A DNA stretch of 64,000 nt from Firmicutes bacterium HGW-Firmicutes-15 (GTDB taxonomy: Bacteria > Bacillota > Syntrophomonadia > Syntrophomonadales > Syntrophomonadaceae): the NCBI GenBank assembly GCA_002840245.1, contig PHAA01000026.1, positions 24,371-88,370 on the forward strand. The letters run 5' to 3'. Shown piece after piece: positions 1 through 9,040 of the stretch (position 1 is its first letter; each line of letters begins with the position of its first letter). Under the pieces are notes generated by a model. That model had not been told where the DNA came from. It was given only the letters and a program-made list of their open reading frames with translations, and made no database searches. The position numbers and the translations under genes were made by a program.

Positions 1-2
1 TG

Positions 3-224
3 ATAGATGAACTCAAAAAAATTTATGGAGATAAAGTAGAAGTAAAATATGTGGATGTTGATCAAGTTGGAATTGATAAATACCCTGTAATGAACCAAGT
101 TTTACAAATGGGTTATCCATATCCAGTGACACTTATTAATGGTCAGCCAAAGTTTGCTGGCGGGATAATGGTAAACGAAGTAAAAGAGCTTATTGATGAG
201 ACTCTGAATGGGACTAGTAACTAA
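3..224 (+). CDS. Thioredoxin-fold protein, C-terminal part only
   Basis: The window opens inside this gene; the reading frame is open from base 3 and ends at a TAA at 222-224, leaving 73 residues. The visible part has the pattern of the second half of a small thioredoxin or glutaredoxin-like domain: a YVDVDQ beta strand, a helix, then the YPYPVTLING segment in which the second proline would be the cis-proline of the fold, then a G-G turn and a final helix. The N-terminal half with any CxxC motif lies outside the window, so redox activity cannot be judged. It may resemble the YuzD group of Bacillus, but that is a guess. It is followed directly by the riboflavin promoter. Confidence 0.6.
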   Translation: MDELKKIYGDKVEVKYVDVDQVGIDKYPVMNQVLQMGYPYPVTLINGQPKFAGGIMVNEVKELIDETLNGTSN

Positions 225-234
225 CAGCAATCTC

Positions 235-263
235 TTGACCGTTAGGCAAGTTGATGCTAATAT
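235..263 (+). promoter_or_regulatory. Sigma-A promoter of the riboflavin operon
   Basis: A TTGACC -35 box at 235-240 and a TAATAT -10 box at 258-263 are separated by exactly 17 bases. They lie about 30 bases before the FMN riboswitch, the right place for the start of the leader transcript. Confidence 0.7.
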
Positions 264-290
264 AAACTAAATTTAATAAACAATTTCCTT

Positions 291-397
291 TCTTCGGGGA
301 TGGGTGTAATTCCCTATCGGCGGTAAAGCCCGCTAGCCTTTGGGCATGATTCGGTGAAATTCCGAGGCCGACAGTTATAGTCTGGATAGGAGAAGAA
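291..397 (+). promoter_or_regulatory. FMN riboswitch (RFN element)
   Basis: The conserved blocks of the RFN aptamer are all present and in order: TCTTCGGGG at the 5' side, the GGGTG..AATTCCC arm, CGGCGGT, AGCCCGC, the GATTCGGTGAAATTCCG arm, GCCGACAGTTATAGTCTGGAT and the closing AGAAGA. It precedes ribD and is followed by a terminator hairpin, so it should end transcription of the riboflavin operon when FMN is bound. Confidence 0.96.
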
Positions 398-460
398 GGG
401 CCTGTGGGTGTGCGTCCTAATGGATATGTATGCTCTATATGTGCTCGCTTTCGCTTATTG

Positions 461-486
461 CCCCGACTGTATAAGTCGGGGTTTTT
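461..486 (+). terminator. Riboswitch-controlled terminator
   Basis: CCCCGAC at 461-467 and GTCGGGG at 475-481 form a 7-bp stem followed by five T residues. Its position between the FMN aptamer and ribD makes it the expression platform of the riboswitch. Confidence 0.85.
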
Positions 487-548
487 GTATTTATATAGAA
501 TAAGGACTGAAAACAAAGTCGAAAAGGGTGATTCATATTATCAGAGAA

Positions 549-1649
549 ATGGATCAGTTTTATATGAAAAGAGCATTGGGGCTAGCAGCTCGGGCTCAGG
601 GCAGAACCAGCCCCAACCCAATGGTCGGTGCAGTAATCGTGAAAAACGGGCAGTTAATCGGTGAAGGCTATCACCATAAAGCCGGGACCCCTCATGCCGA
701 AGTCCATGCTCTGAATGAAGCTGGTGATCAGGCTGCTGGGGCTACAATGTATGTGACTCTGGAACCCTGTAGTCATTTTGGCAGGACTCCTCCCTGTGCA
801 GACGCTGTTATTAAGGCCGGGATTACGAGAGTAGTCATTGCCATTAGAGATCCCAATCCCCAGGTAGCCGGTAAGGGGATTGAAAGGCTTAGAGAGGCGG
901 GCATTGAGGTGGAAATCGGGGTAATGGAGCACGAGGCCACTCGCCTGAATGAAGTGTTTTTCAAATATATTCAGACTGGACTTCCTTTTGTAGCCTTGAA
1001 AACAGCCATGACCTTAGACGGGAAAATTGCATCTTATAGTGGAGATTCTAAATGGATTACCGGTGAGGATGCCCGTTATTATGTACATCAGTTAAGAAAT
1101 ATTTATGATGCCATACTGGTAGGTATAGGAACGGTATTAAAAGATGACCCTTTTCTTAATACCCGCTTGGAGATAGCAGATGCCAAGAATCCTGTGCGGA
1201 TCATAATTGATAGCAATATTGATTTACCTCCCACCAGCAATATTGCCAGGAGTAGTAATGAACAGCGGACTGTTGTTTTCTGTTCCAGCAGCTCAGATGC
1301 CCAAAAGCGAGAACAACTAGAAGCACTAGGGGTCGAGTTTATCAGCTTAGATGTCCACTATGACCTCATACCAATAGAAAAAGTATTGGGAATTCTTGGC
1401 GAAATGGGTTTATGCAGTCTGCTAGTGGAAGGCGGGGGAAAAACAAATGCTTATCTGCTTCAACAACAACTGATAGACAAAGTTTACTGGTTTATAGCTC
1501 CCAAGATTATTGGCGGCCGCGAATCTCCGTCTCCGATTGGCGGGCAGGGGATAGAATTTATGAAAGATGCCCTGGAACTTAAATCAATGGAAATTCAAAA
1601 GTTTTCAGATGATTTCTTGCTCACAGGATACTTCAAGGAGTGGTGTTAG
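549..1649 (+). CDS. ribD: Bifunctional pyrimidine deaminase/reductase RibD
   Basis: RibD carries out two steps of riboflavin synthesis: deamination of the diaminopyrimidine product of GTP cyclohydrolase II, then NADPH-dependent reduction of the ribosyl group. The N-terminal deaminase domain shows the zinc motifs HAEVHA (about residue 49) and PCSHFGRTPPC (about residue 72); the C-terminal reductase domain covers roughly residues 150-366 and contains LLVEGGG. The frame is open from a GTG at 528, but the ATG at 549 gives MDQFYMKRAL, which fits the usual start of the family, so it is preferred although its ribosome site is weak. First gene of the FMN-riboswitch-controlled operon; length (366 residues) is normal. 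Confidence 0.93.
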   Translation: MDQFYMKRALGLAARAQGRTSPNPMVGAVIVKNGQLIGEGYHHKAGTPHAEVHALNEAGDQAAGATMYVTLEPCSHFGRTPPCADAVIKAGITRVVIAIRDPNPQVAGKGIERLREAGIEVEIGVMEHEATRLNEVFFKYIQTGLPFVALKTAMTLDGKIASYSGDSKWITGEDARYYVHQLRNIYDAILVGIGTVLKDDPFLNTRLEIADAKNPVRIIIDSNIDLPPTSNIARSSNEQRTVVFCSSSSDAQKREQLEALGVEFISLDVHYDLIPIEKVLGILGEMGLCSLLVEGGGKTNAYLLQQQLIDKVYWFIAPKIIGGRESPSPIGGQGIEFMKDALELKSMEIQKFSDDFLLTGYFKEWC

Positions 1650-1651
1650 TA

Positions 1652-2299
1652 GTGTTTACTGGGATAGTAGAAGAGTTAGGAACTGTGAAAAGAATTGACA
1701 GGGGCAGTAATTCTTGCCAAATTAGCATACTAGCTAAAAAAGTCTTAGAAGACGTAAAAATTGGAGATAGCATAGCCATTAATGGAGTATGCTTAACCGT
1801 AACTAGCTTTGAATGGGACAATTTTGCAGCCGATATGATGGCTGAAACCCTGAAAAAAACGAATCTTAAAGATCTAGGCAGTGGGCAGCGGGTCAACCTG
1901 GAGAGAGCTACACGATTAGGAGATCGGATGGGTGGACACCTGGTGCAGGGCCATGTTGATGCAGTGGGAACCATTGTAGAACAGCAAAAAGTTGATATTG
2001 CCCAGATATTGCGAATTAGTGCCCCAGAAGATCTGCTGCATTATCTGGTAGCCAAAGGATCAGTAGCTATTGATGGAATTAGTTTAACGGTTGTAGAGGT
2101 ATTAGCGGATAGTTTTAAGGTATCTATCATACCTCATACCGCTAAGATGACTACCCTGGGTTTTAAAAAATCCGGCGATACTGTAAACCTGGAGTCAGAT
2201 ATTATTGGTAGATATGTTGAGAAGTTACTGAGAAGAAGCGAAGGAAAAAAGGAGACCATTTTAACATCAGAGTATTTAGCACAACATGGTTTCATATAG
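1652..2299 (+). CDS. ribE: Riboflavin synthase alpha subunit RibE
   Basis: Riboflavin synthase dismutates two molecules of 6,7-dimethyl-8-ribityllumazine into riboflavin and the pyrimidine precursor. The protein has the expected tandem lumazine-binding barrels: the first begins [10 protein letters not shown], the second begins near [13 protein letters not shown] (about residue 95). The GTG at 1652 is chosen as start because it gives the conserved FTGIVEE N-terminus and lies 11 bases after AAGGAG; two earlier in-frame GTGs overlap the end of ribD. Only 2 bases separate it from the ribD stop, so translation is probably coupled. 215 residues, normal for the family. Confidence 0.94.
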   Translation: MFTGIVEELGTVKRIDRGSNSCQISILAKKVLEDVKIGDSIAINGVCLTVTSFEWDNFAADMMAETLKKTNLKDLGSGQRVNLERATRLGDRMGGHLVQGHVDAVGTIVEQQKVDIAQILRISAPEDLLHYLVAKGSVAIDGISLTVVEVLADSFKVSIIPHTAKMTTLGFKKSGDTVNLESDIIGRYVEKLLRRSEGKKETILTSEYLAQHGFI

Positions 2300-2316
2300 A
2301 AAGGGGAGGTAGTCCA

Positions 2317-3513
2317 ATGTTTAACACTATAGAAGAAGCAATTATCGACATTAAAGAAGGAAAAATGCTGATCCTGGTAGACGATGAAGACCGTGAGAAC
2401 GAAGGGGACATAATCGTAGCCGCCGACAAATGTAATCCCGATATCATTAATTTCATGGCTAGCCATGCCAAAGGTTTGATTTGCATGCCTATGACCGGGG
2501 AACGTCTCGATGAATTGGAAATACAACCGATGGTTATCGAAAATACGGACAACCATCAGACTGCTTTCACGGTTTCCGTAGATCATTCTACTACTACTAC
2601 TGGTATTTCCGCCCACGAAAGAGCTGCTACCATAAAGGCTTTAATATCATCTGATAGCAAGCCTTCTGACTTTAGAAAACCAGGTCACATATTTCCCCTT
2701 AGATATAGGGAAGGGGGAGTATTGCGACGGACCGGTCACACGGAGGGTTCGATAGACCTGGCTCAGTTGGCAGGACTCTACCCCGCAAGCGTTATTTGTG
2801 AGATTATGAGTAAAGATGGTACCATGGCCAGAGTTCCTGAGTTAATTGAGTTTGCGAAAGAGAACGATATTAAAATCGTTACTATAGCGGACCTAATTCA
2901 ATACCGCCGTCGCAAGGAAAAACTAATACTGCGGGTGGATGACAGCAAACTGCCGACCCAGTATGGAGATTTTACTGCGGTAGCTTATGAATCCTTATTG
3001 GATGGCAAGGATCACCTGGCTTTGGTAAAGGGCCAGTGGGAAGAAGACGAACCCATTTTGGTAAGGGTACACTCCGAATGTCTGACCGGAGATGTTTTCG
3101 GATCCGTTCGCTGCGATTGCGGAGAGCAGTTACAAACCGCCCTCGCTATGATTGAGAATGCAGGTAAAGGCGTATTCCTCTACATGCGACAGGAAGGTCG
3201 GGGAATAGGATTGGTTAATAAAATCAGGGCCTATAAACTGCAGGATCAGGGGAGAGACACAGTCCAGGCCAATCTTGACCTGGGATTTCCAGAGGATCTT
3301 CGGGATTATGGTATTGGAGCCCAGATTTTAGTCGACCTAGGGGTTAGGAAGATGCGGATGATGACTAATAACCCCAAAAAGATAAAGGGGCTGGAAGGTT
3401 ATGGATTGGAGGTAGTGGAAAGGGTTGCGATAGAAATGCCTACCACGGCTGAAAATCTTCGCTACATGCAAACTAAGAAAAATAAAATGGGACATCTCTT
3501 GGCCAGCCTGTAA
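2317..3513 (+). CDS. ribBA: Fused DHBP synthase / GTP cyclohydrolase II RibBA
   Basis: This two-domain enzyme supplies both branches of riboflavin synthesis. Residues 1-200 are 3,4-dihydroxy-2-butanone 4-phosphate synthase, with the acidic [10 protein letters not shown] motif near residue 22 and [12 protein letters not shown] near 140. Residues about 200-398 are GTP cyclohydrolase II, with the zinc-binding cysteines in [19 protein letters not shown] and the RQEGRGIGL motif. It starts at an ATG preceded by a clear GGGGAGG. It is the third gene of the operon, in the order D-E-BA-H known from Bacillus and Clostridia. Confidence 0.95.
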   Translation: MFNTIEEAIIDIKEGKMLILVDDEDRENEGDIIVAADKCNPDIINFMASHAKGLICMPMTGERLDELEIQPMVIENTDNHQTAFTVSVDHSTTTTGISAHERAATIKALISSDSKPSDFRKPGHIFPLRYREGGVLRRTGHTEGSIDLAQLAGLYPASVICEIMSKDGTMARVPELIEFAKENDIKIVTIADLIQYRRRKEKLILRVDDSKLPTQYGDFTAVAYESLLDGKDHLALVKGQWEEDEPILVRVHSECLTGDVFGSVRCDCGEQLQTALAMIENAGKGVFLYMRQEGRGIGLVNKIRAYKLQDQGRDTVQANLDLGFPEDLRDYGIGAQILVDLGVRKMRMMTNNPKKIKGLEGYGLEVVERVAIEMPTTAENLRYMQTKKNKMGHLLASL

Positions 3514-3558
3514 AAAAATAATTGCGCCTTGCGCATATATTAGGAGGTATTTGTAAAA

Positions 3559-4023
3559 ATGGCAAAGATATTTGAAGGAAAACTTATAGGGGATAAACAG
3601 CGTTTCGGAATTGTGGTGACAAGATTTAATGAGTTCATCACTAACAAACTACTTTCAGGATGCCTGGACACCTTAACCAGACATGGAGTAGATACTGATA
3701 ATATCGATATAGCTTGGGTGCCGGGTGCATTTGAGATACCCTTAGTAGCCCAGAAGATGGTCCAGAAGGATTATGATGCAGTAATTTGTCTGGGAGCAGT
3801 AATAAGGGGAGCGACTCCTCATTTTGATTATGTAGCTGGCGAAGTTACCAAAGGCATTGCCCTGGTAGGGCTTAACTCTGGTGTACCTGTAATCTTTGGC
3901 GTAATTACCACCGATACTATTGAGCAGGCTATAGAAAGGGCAGGCACTAAGTCTGGCAACAAGGGCTCTGATGCAGCTATAACTGCCTTGGAAATGGTGA
4001 ACCTTATTAGTGAAATTAATTAA
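3559..4023 (+). CDS. ribH: 6,7-dimethyl-8-ribityllumazine synthase RibH
   Basis: RibH condenses the pyrimidine from RibD with dihydroxybutanone phosphate from RibBA to make the lumazine substrate of RibE; it normally forms 60-subunit capsids. At 154 residues it has typical length and shows the family motifs [18 protein letters not shown] and [14 protein letters not shown], the last carrying the catalytic histidine. It has a strong AGGAGG ribosome site and is the last gene of the operon, followed by a terminator hairpin 10 bases after the stop. Confidence 0.95.
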   Translation: MAKIFEGKLIGDKQRFGIVVTRFNEFITNKLLSGCLDTLTRHGVDTDNIDIAWVPGAFEIPLVAQKMVQKDYDAVICLGAVIRGATPHFDYVAGEVTKGIALVGLNSGVPVIFGVITTDTIEQAIERAGTKSGNKGSDAAITALEMVNLISEIN

Positions 4024-4033
4024 CAAACAAAAG

Positions 4034-4070
4034 AAGGCTGTTAGGATGATTCCTAGCAGCCTTTTATTTC
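4034..4070. terminator. Riboflavin operon terminator, probably bidirectional
   Basis: AAGGCTGTTAGGA (4034-4046) pairs with TCCTAGCAGCCTT (4051-4063) across a 4-base loop and is followed by TTATTTC. On the opposite strand the stem is followed by TTTGTTTGTTAA, so it may also stop the convergent gene at 4077. Confidence 0.8.
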
Positions 4071-4076
4071 GATAAG

Positions 4077-4610
4077 CTATTGATCTTCAGGATTACCAAT
4101 AATGATCTTTTTAACTGTGCCATTTTCCACTTTAAAAAGAACATATTTATCCGAGCCATAATAAGCATCAAAGATTTCCGGCTTACCCTCGGTATAGGCA
4201 CGAGTATAGTTGGACCCGAATTTATCCAGTACCTTATCAAAGCTATCATTGACTTTGATACTGCGCGAGCTAGATAAATCACCAACTCCGATATCAACCT
4301 TAACTAGAATATTAGTTTTGCCGGTAAAGGTCAAAAGAATGTCCTGATCCATCGGCCGATAAATACCGCTTTTGCCCAGATCTTTGCCTTCCGGATATAG
4401 CTTCAGCACTTCATCCCGAGTAGATTTGCCCACCGTTATGGTGCCATGCGGGCTAGTTAAGAGAAAATCACTATCAGCTAGTATGGTTTGCTGTGGAGGG
4501 TTCTCTCTTATGACATTCGAGTCGCTGTTGGAAAACCAAAGAAAACATGATACTACTGTCAGGACAATAAATACCACCAGTAGGGTTTCTTTTTTATCGT
4601 TAACTCTCAA
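4077..4610 (-). CDS. Hypothetical secreted or membrane-anchored protein
   Basis: No family is recognised. The 177-residue product begins with a short charged stretch and one hydrophobic helix (about residues 9-25, LLVVFIVLTVVSCFLWF), so it is likely anchored in or exported through the membrane. The rest is a soluble domain of mixed strands with the repeated pattern GKSTRDEVLKLYPEG and KVNDSFDKVLDKFGSNYTR, reminiscent of small outer-surface domains that carry two similar halves. The start is a TTG, chosen because GGGAGGTG lies 7 bases before it. It is convergent with the riboflavin operon and appears to be a single-gene unit. Confidence 0.7.
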   Translation of the reverse strand: MRVNDKKETLLVVFIVLTVVSCFLWFSNSDSNVIRENPPQQTILADSDFLLTSPHGTITVGKSTRDEVLKLYPEGKDLGKSGIYRPMDQDILLTFTGKTNILVKVDIGVGDLSSSRSIKVNDSFDKVLDKFGSNYTRAYTEGKPEIFDAYYGSDKYVLFKVENGTVKKIIIGNPEDQ

Positions 4611-4833
4611 GTGTATACACCTCCCAATAAGGTTAATTATACGGTGAAACTCACTAAAGAGATAGGTAAAAACTCTTGGTAAGTAATAGTAGTATCAAAT
4701 GCAATAGTACGAAATAATAAAGAAGGGAGTATAGGATTACTACCCCATCTCCCCTCTAAGATGATAAAACTAATTATAATGCTGTCCTAGTGGAAGCTTT
4801 TCTTACCACTAATAATTTATCCAAAGAAAATTA

Positions 4834-4890
4834 CCACTTTCTTGTGCATGTCGGAAAATGTCAGGATCAACCGACTGCATAAGAAAGTGG
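4834..4890 (-). terminator. Long hairpin, terminator of the gcdA operon
   Basis: A 20-base arm at 4871-4890 is nearly complementary to 4834-4854, giving an imperfect stem of about 19 pairs with a 16-base loop. Read on the minus strand it lies about 50 bases after the gcdA stop and is followed by TAATTTTCTTT. The remainder of 4611-4940 shows only AT-rich sequence with no gene. Confidence 0.65.
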
Positions 4891-4940
4891 CATCTATAAT
4901 AATGAGGAGGTGAGATATAACATTTTTACTGTATAAATGG

Positions 4941-6674
4941 TTAACCCTTGATAACCCTTGGAGTTATCTGCTGGTGAATAGCACAAATGGACGTCGGGTT
5001 TTGATAAACGGAGCCCACAAATGCCTGGCAGTATTTGCGCAAATCGGTGTAGTTTACTATTTCATCAACCATTCCTGTTTTGGCACAATATGCAGGTCTT
5101 GATTTATCAAAGTATTCCTGAATCATATCGTTCATTTTGGCGATGGTAGGTTCTAAAGACTTACCAGCATCTTTATCCTTAACAAGCCGGCGGGCGTATG
5201 AAGCAGCAGCTGCCGTCTCGCCGTGCATTACATATACTTCAGTGGTTGCAGTGCCTAGTGTGAAGGCGTTATTATTATTGGCTTGCGGGCCTCCCAACAC
5301 ATAGTGAGCAGCTGCGGTACCTTTTCTTAATAGAATCGTCATCATTGGATTGTCAGTTTGTTCTATGGAATATATTAATGACATTCCCAAACCCAGCATT
5401 TCCTGTTTTTCAGCTGTGTCTCCAACGTCGATACCCGTAGTATCCTGGACCCAAATTACAGGAATACGATCACGACCACAGAAGGTCACAAACTCGCTCA
5501 TTTTGATAAGCCCTTCGCGGTATAACTTTCCGCCAATTCCTTGATAATCTGCATACTTAGGATAATCAGCACCTAATACTCCCTGGTTATTGGCAATAAA
5601 ACCACAAATATAGCCATCAATCTTAGCTAGTCCACAGTACATTTCAATGCCATAGTCAGGTTTAAATTCCATATGTTCACTATTGTCAAAGAGCCGAGCC
5701 AGTACTTCATCCATAGCATAAACTCTCTTCTGATTAAAGGGAACCAAACTGTAGAGATCAGAAGTTGGGAATTTGGGTTCAGCAGGATCTGCTACTCTGA
5801 AAAAGTCTGGGGCATAAGCGGGCATAGCATCCATATATTTTTTGATTTGGTCCAAAACGGCTTCTTCAGTATCACAAACATCTCTGAAAAATCCGGTTAC
5901 ATCGTGATGGATTTCAACTCGGCCCGGAGGAGTTGTTTTCATTCCACGAGTAGCGTTAATCAAAGCTTCAGCAGCTTCGTCATCAACATAACCTTTAGGG
6001 TTCATACCACCAACGATACCCGCGCCACCAACGGCCATATTGGCTTTTTTGTGGGCGATTAAAACTGTAGGACTTATCGAGTGATAACCTCCACCGGCAG
6101 GGTTAGTTCCATAAATACCGACGATGATCGGGATACCTAGTTTTTGCAGTTCTGCATGACGGAAGAAGGGTGTACCACTGCCTCTGCGGTTCGGGTACAG
6201 CGTTTCCTGTTCCATCAACTTGGCGCCGCTGCAATTTAGCACCCATACCAGGGGAATGTGTAATCTTTTGGCAATATCAGTTATCCGCAGAACATTGTCA
6301 GCTTGTCCGTTAAGCCAAGCACCAGCCATTACTTTATTGTTTGATGCAATTATAACGGCCCACTTGCCATTGATTTTGCCTAATCCGTCAATTACTCCGG
6401 TGTTGCCTTCTTCATTCTTAGCCGGATCGTAGATAGTATGCAATGGGCACCAAGTGCCTGGATCAACCAGGTACTCCAGACGCTGCCAGGCAGTCATCTC
6501 ACCGAGTTCGTTCATCTTTTCGGTTGATTTCCCATTGTTTTTGACCCTGTCTACCTCTTTAGCTACTTCTGCTTCGGCATTCTTTATTTCTTCAATATTT
6601 TTCTTAAGCTCCCGGGCCAATTCCTTACCAATGGGAGGCATTTCCTTCCAATAAGGATGCATGGCATATCCCAT
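4941..6674 (-). CDS. gcdA: Glutaconyl-CoA decarboxylase carboxyltransferase (alpha) subunit
   Basis: The protein belongs to the acyl-CoA carboxylase carboxyltransferase family and matches the alpha subunit of sodium-pumping glutaconyl-CoA decarboxylase over its full length (577 residues; the family is about 585). It moves the carboxyl group of glutaconyl-CoA to biotin. Two crotonase-like halves are seen; marks recalled from the Acidaminococcus enzyme include LVDPGTWCPLHTIY-like text near the start, YPNRRGSGTPFFRHAEL, IYGTNPAGGGYHSISPT and IWVQDTTGIDVGD. It is the last gene of a minus-strand operon with a biotin carrier and an acyl-CoA dehydrogenase; a strong GGAGGAATT precedes the ATG. The membrane subunit is encoded at 10660 in a divergent operon. 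Substrate assignment is by similarity; other enoyl/acyl substrates are possible. Confidence 0.88.
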   Translation of the reverse strand: MGYAMHPYWKEMPPIGKELARELKKNIEEIKNAEAEVAKEVDRVKNNGKSTEKMNELGEMTAWQRLEYLVDPGTWCPLHTIYDPAKNEEGNTGVIDGLGKINGKWAVIIASNNKVMAGAWLNGQADNVLRITDIAKRLHIPLVWVLNCSGAKLMEQETLYPNRRGSGTPFFRHAELQKLGIPIIVGIYGTNPAGGGYHSISPTVLIAHKKANMAVGGAGIVGGMNPKGYVDDEAAEALINATRGMKTTPPGRVEIHHDVTGFFRDVCDTEEAVLDQIKKYMDAMPAYAPDFFRVADPAEPKFPTSDLYSLVPFNQKRVYAMDEVLARLFDNSEHMEFKPDYGIEMYCGLAKIDGYICGFIANNQGVLGADYPKYADYQGIGGKLYREGLIKMSEFVTFCGRDRIPVIWVQDTTGIDVGDTAEKQEMLGLGMSLIYSIEQTDNPMMTILLRKGTAAAHYVLGGPQANNNNAFTLGTATTEVYVMHGETAAAASYARRLVKDKDAGKSLEPTIAKMNDMIQEYFDKSRPAYCAKTGMVDEIVNYTDLRKYCQAFVGSVYQNPTSICAIHQQITPRVIKG

Positions 6675-6732
6675 TTTAATTCCTCCATTCTACTGCCACA
6701 AACGGCAGGTATTGGTCTATACTATTAGCTTA

Positions 6733-7890
6733 CTATCTGTTGGGGGAGTAACCTAATTCAATATTAGCGATAATCTGATTATGCATATTTGAGGTTCCTT
6801 CAAGAGTTTCAAACTGTTTAGCATCACGCAGCCATCTGCCACAAGGATACTCAGTTGAATAACCATATGAACCGTATATTTTCATTGCCATGTTAGCACC
6901 ATTAACTGCTGCATGACAGCCCATTAGCTTGGCCGCAGAAGTTGCTTGCTGACTGGGCAGTTTATTATCTTTTAACCATGCAGCATGATAAACCATAAGT
7001 TTAGCTGCTTCATCTTCCAGGATCATATCGGCAATCTGTTGCTGAATCATCTGATATTTTCCGATTGGTTTGCCAAACTGAGTGCGTTCCTGAGCATACT
7101 GAACTGAACCTGCCAAGCATGCTGCTGAAAGCGCTGCTGAACCAGTGGCGCAACCCATACGGGTGTTGTTCAATTGCCACATACAAATTAAGAAACCTTT
7201 GTTTAATGGGCCTAAAAGGTTTTCTTTAGGAATCATTGCATTCTCGAAAACTAGTTCTGAGGTCGGAGCAGGCCACATACCGACTTTCTTGAGAATTGGA
7301 ATTCTGGTAATGCCAGGGGTATTGTTATAGTCAACTATAAAGCAGGATATGCCTTTAGCGCCGGCGCCTTTTTCAGTTACAGCATATAATAGTCCGACAT
7401 CACAACTATGTCCTCCGGATATCCACATCTTGGTGCCGTTTAATAACCAGTGGTCGCCCTTGTCGGCGGCAAAGGTTTTCATGCTAGCTACATCGGAACC
7501 GGTGTTAGGTTCGGTAATAGAAAAGCTTCCAACTGATGAGCCATCTACCCAACCGGGGATATATTTTTGTTTTTGCTCATCAGTACCATATTCATTAACA
7601 GTCATCGCAGGGCCCCAGCAGTTACCGCTGATAGCAAGTCTCCAGGAAGTATGAACCTTGGAGATTTCATAAAGTGCTAAAACGCCTTCCATCCAACCCA
7701 TGCCATTTCCGCCGTACTCTTCTGGTATGCTCCACCCTAACAGGCCCAGATCGCCCATTTTAGTGAGTATTTCTCTGCGGTAGTAGTGGTTTTCTTCATC
7801 CTGGTCAACATAAGGAGCAATTTCCTTTTCAGCAAAATTGCGGGCCATATCCTGTACCATTCTTTGTTCTTCGGTTAATCCAAAATCCAT
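6733..7890 (-). CDS. Acyl-CoA dehydrogenase, probably glutaryl-CoA dehydrogenase type
   Basis: A full-length (385 residues) flavin acyl-CoA dehydrogenase: N-terminal helical domain, FAD-binding FSITEPNTGSD and KMWISGG segments, and a C-terminal domain with RTQFGKPIG and the catalytic glutamate in LEGTSNMHNQI (about residue 365). Several stretches (ENHYYRR, GDHWLLNGTKMWIS, LNNTRMG, YGYSTEYP) resemble glutaryl-CoA dehydrogenases of anaerobes. Sitting between the biotin carrier and gcdA, it would make glutaconyl-CoA from glutaryl-CoA, or work in reverse. Whether it is itself decarboxylating cannot be told by eye. Good ribosome site GGGGAGG; 58 bases separate it from gcdA. Confidence 0.82.
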   Translation of the reverse strand: MDFGLTEEQRMVQDMARNFAEKEIAPYVDQDEENHYYRREILTKMGDLGLLGWSIPEEYGGNGMGWMEGVLALYEISKVHTSWRLAISGNCWGPAMTVNEYGTDEQKQKYIPGWVDGSSVGSFSITEPNTGSDVASMKTFAADKGDHWLLNGTKMWISGGHSCDVGLLYAVTEKGAGAKGISCFIVDYNNTPGITRIPILKKVGMWPAPTSELVFENAMIPKENLLGPLNKGFLICMWQLNNTRMGCATGSAALSAACLAGSVQYAQERTQFGKPIGKYQMIQQQIADMILEDEAAKLMVYHAAWLKDNKLPSQQATSAAKLMGCHAAVNGANMAMKIYGSYGYSTEYPCGRWLRDAKQFETLEGTSNMHNQIIANIELGYSPNR

Positions 7891-7972
7891 GGTGAATATC
7901 CTCCCCTAAATAAATGTTAGAACTGCCCTCAATTTAAAGAGGGAGGGCTATACCTCAAAAACCTTTTGGCAT

Positions 7973-8182
7973 TTACTCAATTACAGCTAAAATATCGCCT
8001 TCTTCAACCTTATCGCCGACCTTAACCTTAATTTCTTTCACTGTGCCGTCAGAACCGAATACGGGGTTTTCCATCTTCATAGCCTCTAATATTATTAACT
8101 CATCATCTTCGGTTACCACTTGACCGATCTCCATATTAATTTCGAGAATTTTTCCGGCTAAAGGACTTTCTAGATTTGCCAT
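7973..8182 (-). CDS. Biotin carboxyl carrier protein of the decarboxylase
   Basis: A stand-alone 69-residue biotinyl domain. The biotin attachment motif EAMKMEN is present with Lys36 as acceptor, flanked by the usual glycine turns (SPLAGKI near the start, VGDKVEEGD near the end). It lacks the long alanine/proline-rich linker of larger gamma subunits, so it is a minimal carrier that would shuttle carboxyl groups from GcdA to the membrane subunit GcdB. First well-supported gene of the minus-strand operon, 240 bases downstream of a sigma-54 promoter, with a TTGGAGG ribosome site 6 bases before the ATG. Confidence 0.92.
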   Translation of the reverse strand: MANLESPLAGKILEINMEIGQVVTEDDELIILEAMKMENPVFGSDGTVKEIKVKVGDKVEEGDILAVIE

Positions 8183-8224
8183 TTTATTACCTCCAATTAA
8201 ATTTATTAAAAATAACTTGTACTA

Positions 8225-8323
8225 TTATTGTAGGAATTCAGTTGAGACTACTTTTCCATCCTGAGTTATAGTTTCAGAAATAAAGAATCGGTTTCGACCT
8301 GGATATCTTGTTCTATTTATCAT
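8225..8323 (-). CDS. Possible 32-residue leader protein of the gcdA operon
   Basis: An open frame from ATG 8323 to TAA 8225 lies between the sigma-54 promoter and the biotin carrier gene. The product (MINRTRYPGRNRFFISETIT and 12 more residues ending EFLQ) is basic and mildly protein-like. AAAGGAGG stands in front of it but only one base from the ATG, which is too close for efficient initiation. No family recognised. It could be a real small protein or an accident in a 240-base leader. Confidence 0.3.
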   Translation of the reverse strand: MINRTRYPGRNRFFISETITQDGKVVSTEFLQ

Positions 8324-8412
8324 GCCTCCTTTATTCCGATTGTTCAGCAGTGCTTAAGCGTACAGCCATTCATTCCTTTAAACACCATACTATAGGATTA
8401 CCAAACTATTAA

Positions 8413-8428
8413 TGCAAAAAACATGCCA
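8413..8428 (-). promoter_or_regulatory. Sigma-54 promoter of the biotin-carrier/gcdA operon
   Basis: On the minus strand the sequence reads TGGCATG-TTTT-TTGCA, matching the consensus TGGCACG-N4-TTGCW with one change and correct spacing of the GG and GC elements. It points at the biotin carrier gene about 230 bases away. Confidence 0.85.
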
Positions 8429-8983
8429 GGTCATAATGAATCTGTAATAATAATCCGAATATTTATCGGTGTTTGGTTACAAGGGGTGGATTTGGGTCAT
8501 TAATGAAGGCACGGTGTTGCGGATTAATATCTTTCCCATCCATGAGTTCAAGCAATATAGATGAATGCTCCGATATTTGTCATTTGGGCTTTTGCTTCTG
8601 ACACAGCCAGCATACATCGTTCGATAGAATTTTTGACCCTATTCCTGCTATAGGGTTAAAACATATTCAATAGTGTTCACTTACTCATACACCTGTGTGG
8701 TTTCACCAACATTATAATAATTGCGATATCTTAATACGTAATAATCATGCCGTGGTTGAAAAAATGGTTAAATTCGGTTGTCAGCCCGCGATGGAGATCA
8801 TTTTCTCTGTTTGTCCCGCCTGTTAAACATATTGTTTTGAAGGAGGTTAGTTTTAATAAGTTTGTATCCCCCTTTCATTGCCCGCTGAATCAAATCCGCC
8901 GGGCAAAATATTATGCCTTGAAGTACGGCTCTAAAGGAAGGCAAAAATGGAATTGGGTTAATGATTTAGGGCTTTATCAATGT
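8429..8983. other. Divergent regulatory region between the two gcd operons
   Basis: About 550 bases without a supported gene separate the two divergent sigma-54 promoters. An activator should bind here. Visible palindromes are CCGAATATTTATCGG at 8455-8469 and GGCAAAATATTATGCC at about 8905-8920, but neither recurs in front of the other sigma-54 promoters, so no enhancer site can be named. Confidence 0.4.
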
Positions 8984-8999
8984 TGGCATATAATTTGCA
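8984..8999 (+). promoter_or_regulatory. Sigma-54 promoter of the transporter/gcdB operon
   Basis: TGGCATA-TAAT-TTGCA, consensus spacing. It lies 42 bases before the ATG at 9041, which shows that the frame upstream of 9041 is leader and not coding. Confidence 0.85.
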
Positions 9000-9040
9000 T
9001 AGTTAATATCTTGGATTATGTAAAAAGGAGGGGGTGGCGG

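Noticed and set aside
8747..9040. N-terminal extension of the ion-transporter frame
   Set aside because: A sigma-54 promoter (8984-8999) and a strong ribosome site before ATG 9041 lie inside it, and the extension reads as unlikely protein rich in Trp and Cys.
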